DNA from: Immersiella caudata
Taxonomy: Eukaryota > Ascomycota > Sordariomycetes > Sordariales > Lasiosphaeriaceae
Assembly: GCA_030512335.1 (NCBI GenBank)
Contig: JAULSU010000005.1
Location: forward strand, 4,607,501 to 4,671,500
DNA length: 64,000 bases
Direction of reading: 5' to 3'
Under the pieces are notes generated by a model. That model searched no databases, was not told the origin of the DNA, and saw nothing but the letters and a program-made list of their open reading frames with translations. The translations under genes and the position numbers were made by a program. Of the stretch, positions 56,271-64,000 are shown piece by piece (the stretch's first letter is position 1; each line of letters opens with the position of its first letter).

Positions 56271-57022
56271 GTTCGGGTCGGGATGGGTTCCGGGCCAGCA
56301 ACAAATGAGGACAAGCCTGAGATCCAGGTCGACGGGACATAGTCAAGCTTCCTCCCTATATGTTGCTGCATGGGGCACACCCCGGACAAGGGAATGGAGA
56401 AGTTCCTTCCCCATGGCTATAGCAAACGCGCGGCATATTACCTGTGTTTGTTCCCGGGTTCTTCTAGCCACTTTTTATACTAGTCTTGGCTTTCAATTCC
56501 CTGTTCTTGGTTGAAGAACTCGTCACCATGTCTGCGTCCGGAAGCTCGCCTGCCCGAGCCTGGGGGTCGTCGTCGTCACGACTGGCACCTCTGCCATCCG
56601 ACTCGCAGGGTTAAGGAGTGCGCTATCAATTGATGAGATACGCGATATGAGGTTTGCAGTTGGTTGGGGGTGATTTGCAGTTTCCCGCGTGCCGTAATCG
56701 ATTTTTAATTTACATTCCGCTGCTTCAGGCTGCTCGGGGCGGCAGTTGTGTTACCCTTCGAGGACACCTAATGGTGGTGATAACATTCGCTATTTAGCCA
56801 AGTCAGGGGTAAAGACCAAAAGGGGCACCGGGATTCTCTCTGGTATTGACAGCGGGTCATTGCCGGAAGTCGGTTAGCTTCTCGTACCGTTTTGTTATTA
56901 CCGGAGCCGGACGACAATTGGCTAGAGCATGAAGACGTAACCCGCGCTGCCCACGGCTTCACAGGATACAGTTGGGAGAACCTGATCATGCGAAATACAC
57001 CAATGAATACAGCCTGACTATT
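56271..57022. other. Intergenic
   Basis: Upstream of the Thr-rich gene and downstream of the rhodopsin-like gene. No feature recognised. Confidence 0.45.
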
Positions 57023-58462
57023 TCAAGAACGCACCCCCGCCACTACGACGTCTTGATGTCCCCATCCTGGCTTCCCTCCCGTAGACCCTCTTTCAGCATC
57101 CCCACGTGCACTCGTCTCAGCCCTCACGTGCCCGGATGCATTTGGCTCCACGTGTTCAAGGTGAATGCATTCCCCAGAGTCGTCCAGTGTGAATCCCGCC
57201 ACCGCAAACACTCTCCCCCCACCTTGTCCCTGTCCCAAATTATTTTCATGAAACTTCAGTGCGTCCAGCGCAGGATGTCTCCTCGGTGGCGCCGCTTCTT
57301 CTCCGAGCACAGCGCCAGGACGTCTCAGCCGTTCTCGGAAAGGTCGGGTACAAGTGCGAAGAAGCGGAACCATGAAGGGCATGTTCGATGTTATAATGGC
57401 GACAAATGTCTCCCGAACCGCCCAGGAGGCAGATACCTGCCCGCCATTTACTGAATCCTGCGGCACCTGTCAGCAAGACCAAAGCACTACCATAGGGGGA
57501 GGGAAAACGGACGGTAAGCACCAAGACAGACCGCAAAACCGCTGCGGCAGAGACGAACACGCCGCCGGAGAAGAGTAAAACGAGGCCAATTTTCTTCCAG
57601 AGTCCAAAGGAGCAACGCAGGAGGACTGGGACGGGGATGCACATGATGTATATGTCCGTGGTGATATTGAGAATCAGGACGGTGAGAATGTCAAGGCGTG
57701 AGTCGGTCGGATAGCAACGCTCTACACATATATTCCCCTGTTAGGTTTGGAATCTATCAACATGGTGGGACCACTTGCCTCCAGGGTCTGGATATATCTG
57801 CCAGTATTTTTTTAGCGGCTGGCAGCTCAAGAGGAGTGTGAGAGCTACGGTTACCCACGTAGCAGCGACAAGGAATAGACTGAACAGTATCCGCCGTCGG
57901 AACCAAAGCGAGTCCTTTTTGTCTTGATGAGTTATCTGAGGCACCACGGTCATCGTATCTACAAGGCTTACATACCAGGAGACGGAGATAGAAGGAGCAA
58001 ACAGATGCTTTGACGGTCCAGAGAACGAAGCAGTAGCTTTGCAAACCTGCCACGTGGGTCTTTGATCCGTTAACCCTGTCTTCAGTTAGAATTGTCCCGG
58101 CAACGTTTGGTAGGCTGGGAACCATTTGCTAACCTCAGAATGTACTCGTCGCTGTTGGGATCTAGCAGCTGCCTTTGAGCCTCGGTCATCCCGCTGTTGG
58201 CGAGACCTTTCCAGTATCTCAACGCGGCGTACGCAAGGCCCGCCCCTGCGACATAACCGATCTGAATCTCATCAACTCTTGAACTTTCGATGTACTGCAA
58301 AGTGCATTGGGGAGAGGTACCTACCGCGGCGGCCACCATGAGCCAGTCGTCCGGCTTCAGTTTTTTCCAGCCCACACTCTTAACTCTAACATAGAGTCGC
58401 GCGACAACCACCACGATCCCAACAAGTAAAAGAACAAATTCTTCCGTTACACGCGGATGCAT
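57023..58462 (-). CDS. Fungal rhodopsin-like integral membrane protein
   Basis: Exons 58325-58462, 58134-58261, 57976-58075, 57779-57914, 57513-57721 and 57023-57466 give 384 residues. Seven spans are visible, among them EEFVLLLVGIVVVVARLYVR, LFLVAATWVTVALTLLL, ILTVLILNITTDIYIMCIP, IGLVLLFSGGVFVSAAAVL and WAVRETFVAIITSNMPFMVP. Family marks are KPDDWLMVAA after span 1, the CYPTDSRLDILT loop, and WAVRE before the last span. The fourth intron begins GCAAGT (57722-57778); splicing there joins DPG to ERCYPTDS. This fungal family (PF20684-type) includes proteins related to Pth11 receptors, without the CFEM domain here. Ligand unknown. The tail is Gly/His-rich. Confidence 0.85.
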
Positions 58463-59811
58463 GGTGACCAGACATGAACGGCATGCCGGCGCAGGGTTAA
58501 ATAGAAAAGACGAGCGAACTCCCGTCCCATGAACCGTCCCATGAATTCAAGGGCCGCAAAGCACGTGCATAGCTCTGATGAACCTTCAACTTGGTGATCG
58601 TGCGGACAACACACGAATAATGACGTAGCGATGATTCTGGGTTCTCGGACGCGTCAACGCCATTGTGCTGCGGGGAAAAATCGTCAGGATCAGACCGCGA
58701 ACTCTAAACTCCACCAGCCGGACCGATCCAAATCGGATCGCCACTGTCATTTGCTTGGTTTCCTCTGAGACAACAGAACGGGGAAGACTAAATGGGTATG
58801 GTGGCTTAAAGGTGTGTCGGTTAAGCCAACATACAGTTGTAGTTGAAGGAGAAGACTGAGTCCGCGGTTTGACAGCACTGAGTCCGCGGTTTGACAGCAA
58901 TGGAAGGCTGCTCTCTCCTTTTTCTTTGGGACACACTCGCAGCTTGCGCTATTGTCGCGAGGAGGGAGACCGCCGCTATCAGACTGCAACTAAAAATACG
59001 CACTGTCGTGTTAGTGCAGGATTCCTTGGCATGCACGCTCCTTTTGCTTCTTCCTGCTGAGTCAGCGCGACTGCCCAACCTTTTGTGTGCACGTTTTCCC
59101 CTCTATCCTCCATCGTCCATTCCATGGTTGGCCGACTCGAAAAGTTCAAGTCTCAACACTAGAGGCATCTCCTTCTCCTTCCCTCTAAGACCGTGATGGA
59201 GAGGCCGCTGGGCTTTCCTTTGTGTCCCCAAGTTTAGGTGACGACAGCTGCGCAACGCGGCCATTTGGCGCACATTTTTAGAGCGTGTTTCAGCGCAAGG
59301 ACACGTCAAATGTTTGCTCGGCGCCCGGATCAGCTCAAACCCGGTTCCGAAAAAAAAACATCCCATATCAAGGAGGCTCCCAACGCTTGGCTTTCCCTCA
59401 TATGATCGCCACTATGATCGACAAGGTACGATCATTGTGGCCAAAAATACATTAACTTCTTCGCGATTTGAGACGACATGCCGTGTCCATAATCTCAAGC
59501 GAGCACGGGTGACGCGTAAGACACGGGGGTCGCAGACAAAACACATCAATGGAACACCAAGTTGATAGCCATGCAGCTTTTCTATTTCTGTATCTGATGA
59601 TCAAGGAGACGGGGACCAAAACGTCACATTGCTCAAGGGAGATAAGTACACGAAGCGAAAGGGGTCGACAAGCAACCCGATAGGATGTGTGTGACCAGAC
59701 AGAAGACCATGCGCAGCAGGTATCGGTAGCGACAGGGGGGGTGTAGGGGCGAGCCCATAAGAGCTTGGGGCCACGCCGGGTGACTTTTTGTGGGGAGGTT
59801 CAGGTCGGCGC
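58463..59811. other. Intergenic, about 1.3 kb
   Basis: No supported gene; short frames on both strands only. Contains a 22-bp tandem duplication. Confidence 0.45.
58856..58899. repeat. Two perfect tandem copies of a 22-bp unit
   Basis: The unit begins CTGAGTCCGCGGTTTGACAG and is repeated head to tail without change. CCGCGG lies at the centre of each copy. Recent slippage, or a paired protein-binding site, are both possible. Confidence 0.85.
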
Positions 59812-61011
59812 TTAAGCGGCGGACGGCTTCGGCTTGGGGGCGGCGCTGGGCTTGGGGGCGGCGCTGGGCTTAGGGGCGGCCGATGGCTTGGGTTCGGCGG
59901 GCTTGGGAGCACCTGACGGCTTCGGGGCAGCGGAAGGCTTGGGAGCGGCGGAAGGCTTGGGGGCGGCGGACGGTTTGGGCTTCTCCTCCTTGGGCTTCTC
60001 TTCCTTGGGCTTCTCCTCCTTCGGCTTCTCTTCCTTGGGCTTCTCCTCCTTCGGCTTTTCCTCCTTGGGCTTCTCCTCAGGCTTCTTGGCCGGCGCCTCG
60101 GGCTTCTTAGCCTCGGGCTTCTCTTCGCGGCGCTCCGGCTTCTTAGCGGGGGCTCCCGGCTTCTTCACCTCAGGCTTCTCCTTCTTCTCCTCAGGCTTCT
60201 TAGCCTCGGGCTTCTCCTTCTTCTCCTCCTCGGGCTTCTTCGCCGGGGCCTCAGGCTTCTTAACTTCCGGCTTCTCCTTCTTCTCCTTCTCCTCGGGCTT
60301 CTTAGCCGGGGCTTCGGGCTTCTTCGCCTCGGGCTTCTCCTTCTTCCCCTCCTCGGGCTTCTTCGCCGGGGCCTCAGGCTTCTTAACTTCCGGCTTCTCC
60401 TTCTTCTCCTTCTCCTCGGGCTTCTTAGCCTCGGGCTTCTCGCTGCGGCGTCCAACCTTGGCTGGGGGTGCCTTGGCCGGGGCCTCAGGCTTCTTGGCCG
60501 GGGCTTCGGGCTTCTTAGCCTCGGGCTTCTCCTTCTTCTCCTTTTCCTCGGGCTTCTTAGCCGGAGCCTCTGGCTTCTTGGGCTCGGGCTTCTCCTTTTC
60601 CTCGGGCTTCTTGGCTGGGGCTTCCGGCTTCTTAGCCTCGGGCTTCTCCTTCTCCTTGTCCTCGGGCTTCTTGGCTGGGGCCTCGGGCTTCTTGGCTGGG
60701 GCCTCGGGCTTCTTTGCCTCGGGGATCACGTCGCGGGTTCCGTAGCCGCGGAAGTTGTTCCGTGCCTCCTGTTGATGATAGATTAGCAACGATGACGCGC
60801 GTAGGTATGTGAAAGGTAGATTATGTTTCAAGAGTCGATCAAGTTCTGCTCAAGGCATGGATTGTTGACGTAGAGGGCGGAAGCGATGAGAGAGACTTAC
60901 AAAGCCGACATTGCGGCCCTGGTTGATTCCCTGCCAGCGAGCATCGATGCCGATGGCGGCCCCGAGGACCTGGGGCGTTAGCAGGAGGGCAGCAACGACT
61001 GTTGGGTGCAT
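59812..61011 (-). CDS. Secreted Lys/Pro/Glu/Ala-repeat protein
   Basis: Exons 60901-61011 and 59812-60768, intron 132 nt, give 355 residues. Exon 1 encodes a signal peptide (MHPTVVAALLLTPQVLGAAI) and a short mature start (DARWQGINQGRNVGF). Exon 2 starts EARNNFRGYGTRDVIPEA and then consists of imperfect repeats: KKPEAPAKKPEEKEK units for about 210 residues, about seven copies of KPKEE, and a tail of KPSAAP copies. Charge is near balanced (K against E). No folded domain is visible after residue 50. A wall-linked or matrix spacer is an inference. Many Lys-Lys pairs could be protease sites. Confidence 0.85.
59830..60725 (-). repeat. Coding tandem repeats (KPEAPAK, KPKEE, KPSAAP)
   Basis: Three neighbouring repeat classes inside the gene at 59812-61011. 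Units are 15-45 nt, imperfect, strongly purine-rich on the coding strand, and expected to vary in number between strains. Confidence 0.85.
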
Positions 61012-64000
61012 CTTGAAGACTGTTGAGCCTGAAACTCGGTGTTGATCGTTGACTCGGAGTTGGCAATGTCTTTGACAGGGAGGCGGAGGGCCGTGTCGTC
61101 GAGGGTGACATTTACCTCTGAGGAAGGCCTGGATGATGTTGCTTTATACTTGGTTCGAATCGCCCTCGACATCATCCTCGACACCATTTTCCGCCATGAT
61201 GTTGTCAGCCGCCCACATCGTCGTGGATAAATCGTAATATGCACAGCATATGAAGGTCTCGCCGCATTGCAATATGGGTGATAGGTGAGTTATCTGTTTA
61301 GACATCAATATCGGACCGCGTCCTCGACGATCGCCTCTTTTAGCCACGGCGAAGGATGGGCACCCCGAGAAGAAAGACCGGGGATGAGGGTGCTGCTAGT
61401 TTGACGCTGTGGGTCTGCAGAGGGATTGCCAACTCCAACGGTTGCCCGGGGAGGGTGGCCCTGGGAGGCGAACTCTCCCGAAGGCTCGATCATCCCCAGA
61501 CCCCCAACTGCATGTCCCGCAGCCATCACATCATCACGGCTAATGTTGACAATATGTATGCTACGAACACGGTTCGAGAAGCATTAGAAGGCCTATTTGA
61601 GTATCTGCATCGACTATAAGGCAGCTTTGTGTCACTTGGATCCCGCGCTGCAACTCGACCCCGGTTGGCGAAGAAGGCGGCGGACGACCCCCATGTGGCC
61701 ATAATAAGCGCAGTGACTATGAGCCAAGGCAGGGACCAACCTGGTACCATGAGCCTTTATCCATCCTCCTCGGGGCGCTGATGAGCCAGTAGACCAGTCC
61801 ACTGTCAAGTCGAAGCCCCGGAGCGGGTTGGATGCCGCCAGAGCTTGCCGAACCAAGGGGAAAATGCAAGCGCTCCAATAAATGGTCGGCCTGAGAAACT
61901 GGGATTGATAGAGAGATCATTGCCGACATGCAAAAAGGTGACAAGGAACTGTCTTGGGGGCGACCTGGCCCCCAGGGTTGCAAATGGGGGGCTCAAGGTA
62001 GGTACAAGCACCATCCGTCGCTCCGACGAGAACTACAGTGAGGCGTTCGCGTATTGTGAGAATCGCCATTGAAATCACCATGGAGCCCACATTGCAAAAT
62101 TCCACATCATTCTGTGAAAAAGCAATGCTGCTGCATGCGATTCCCCTTTCGAGTCCGGGAGTGGTCACTTTGAAACGCGGCATGCAACGGCGTACGCCGC
62201 CTGCTGACGCGTACTGTAAACATTACTGCTAGCGATTTTCTACGAAACAAAACATTTACAAACAACAGACCCCTTGAGAGATCACGACCCCGTGGTGAGG
62301 GCATTGATGGTGGTGAAGGTTGACGTACCCCCTGAACACACGGTGGCGCCATTCATGCACGCGCATGGCCGCCCATTTCCAGTTCAAAGGTAGGCGGCTT
62401 GCACAATCTTGGCGCGGAGCAAAGAATCCCGCTTCGCCGCCATGCCGAACCCAGAATAGTTCCTGATCTCGATGTTGGCGGAGGATCACTGCAGCCATCC
62501 ATGGCTGGATGTCGTTGATCCTCCGGGTCGCCGCTCAACCCCGCCCGACTGCCCCTGTCTGCCGCTGCGACCATCCCTTCGGCTTGCTTCATGCTCGAAT
62601 AGAACCAGGGTATCATTATAACCGCTGCTGCTTGGGTTGGGAGGGTGTCATACTACCGCAGTGTACTCTCAGGGCGGTGGAGCAGGTAACGGAGATGAGG
62701 GCATCTCTGGCTAAAAAGGCGCACTGGTATCAAAAACAAGATTACAGGGCGGGCCGAAGTCCAAGGAAACAAGGCCGGGTTCTGAGAGCGTTGCATGAGA
62801 CTGGAATCTGTGACCAATGGTTGGATGTGGCCCTGAACCGCCTCGTGGAAGTGAAGGTTGTCATCACCCACTCCGTTCAGGGGTGAAGGCTGTTGATGTG
62901 AGCCCCCTGGGGCTGAGTCGTCGAGAATGTGCCCAAGCCGGATTGTCAAACGTCTATCATGAAATGCCTACGTAGTGATCTAAGTAACTATCAAGCTCTA
63001 GAGTGCCATTGAAGAATACAAGATGCGAATCACCTTTCCTAGTTTTGCCAGATTCACTGGTCTTGCTTTCGCCCCCGTGCTACTTTCCCCCGAGCCACGC
63101 TGAAAAGACACGCCGTGTCCCCATCATCAATCGAAACAACCCTATCCAGAATGATCGGACCTTCCCATCCTCACGACATAACCGGATGATATTGCCAATA
63201 TGCTTGCGTTGGGCAATGGTGTAGAGGGGGGCCCGGCAGGTGAAGGCTACGGCAGTCAGTCGCAATCTTCAACCCGAACAACACCCATCCTGGCCCAACG
63301 TCGGAGCTAGCCACGCAGTCGCCACCTCATGGACTGGCCTAGACCAAGGCAGCATTGGGCACCGGTCCAGGCATCGCCTTGTCCCTTTCAGCGGCCGGGG
63401 CCCACCATGGTGTCTTCTCGCTCGCCGGAGCTCACTCACCCCTCGTCGCTAACCTCACTGATTATCGATAGTGCTTCCTTGGCCACTGACACCCTCGGCG
63501 TCACTTCGCTCTTCGATATTAACCCCCTCAAGATGGCACAAACATCCTCGACAGCATGCTTGTTTGCCCACAGGCTAAAGCTTGTCATCGACCAGTCGGA
63601 CACACCTACTTTCGGGGCTTCACTGGAGGGATTTCATGGTCCACAACGACCAGGGTGGGAGGAAGAAGAACATCGCCGTTCCCGGCTAAAGTCCTAGTTT
63701 CTGGTCTATGATGGCGGCCGTCAGAAGGCTACGAGGCCATCGGCCGATGGGAAACCATCACGGGTAGTCGTCTTGCTCCAATTTCAGGGGCGGTGGACGT
63801 GTTTCTCTGTGGGCTGGTCGGAGAGCTGATTTTTGCTTAGTTATCGATGTCACCCGACAGGCGATGCGATGCGATCACGTAGGCCATGGTTGTCAACCTT
63901 GGCGGCCTTGATCCCGGGCTGTGTGTCGGTCTCGACGCTCGCTGCCAACGGATCCCAACATCGGCCTTCCCTTCAACTTAGACAATCCCGTGGCTCAACA
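61012..64000. other. Gene-poor right end
   Basis: About 3 kb without a supported gene or RNA. Open frames up to 125 codons exist on both strands, but none has a domain, signal peptide or coherent splice extension. The first few hundred bases are the promoter of the repeat-protein gene. Confidence 0.45.

Noticed and set aside
59834..60745. A 303-codon plus-strand open frame rich in Gly, Phe, Ser and Leu
   Set aside because: It is the antisense of the Lys/Pro/Glu/Ala repeat gene. The minus strand has a signal-peptide exon, a phase-matched intron and sensible repeats.
1..64000. Transposons, CRISPR arrays, rRNA operons or a polyketide/peptide synthase core
   Set aside because: I looked for transposase, reverse transcriptase, large synthase motifs, regular spaced repeats and rRNA-like blocks and found none.

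Overview
The window is nuclear DNA of a filamentous ascomycete (Pezizomycotina). The genes are spaced and lie on both strands. Most are split by 45-130 nt introns with GT(or GC)-AG borders and CTGAC/CTAAC-like branch sites. The families are typical of moulds: Clr5/ankyrin, MARVEL, DUF4188, tyrosinase, AA9, DUF1996, CRH/GH16, F-box, fungal rhodopsin-like and P450. No transposon ORF, rRNA, CRISPR or origin was seen. Exon joins were read by eye; each spliced gene was accepted only if lengths and phases closed on one frame, and the exceptions are marked. The species cannot be named from this.

Layout. 1-4.6 kb: empty DNA, then a heavily mutated Clr5-ankyrin pseudogene. 5.0-7.7 kb: a family of secreted cysteine-rich proteins, one single-module gene and one tandem array of five modules, each module split by a phase-0 intron at the same place; this is the most unusual system here. 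8.2-16.3 kb: a 732-residue secreted protein, an HExxH metallopeptidase, a fungal-specific protein of F-box/2EXR type and a MARVEL protein. 16.8-23.1 kb: a protein joining a STAND-type N-domain to a retropepsin-like tail, a DUF4188 protein, an F-box/2EXR-like gene and a tyrosinase. 24.3-30.3 kb: a broken single-pass membrane protein, a disordered protein, an AA9 LPMO and a small tentative gene. 31.8-41 kb: an intronless P450, an ankyrin protein, tRNA-Asp, a DUF1996 protein and a membrane-anchored CRH enzyme.

41.5-51.7 kb: two relics of small secreted proteins, then a likely aromatic-acid catabolic cluster: aldehyde dehydrogenase, 2,3-dihydroxybenzoate-type decarboxylase, a P450 relic, a salicylate-hydroxylase-like flavoprotein and an intact P450. 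A plausible flow is aromatic aldehyde to acid, then oxidative or non-oxidative decarboxylation to catechol. No ring-cleavage dioxygenase is visible. 52.7-61 kb: F-box protein, Thr-rich secreted protein, rhodopsin-like membrane protein and a secreted Lys/Pro/Glu/Ala repeat protein. The last 3 kb hold no gene I can support.

Two themes recur. Secreted or surface proteins are over-represented. Several genes are decayed by C-to-T-type stop codons and small frameshifts beside intact neighbours. Three genes appear to need GC-AG introns.
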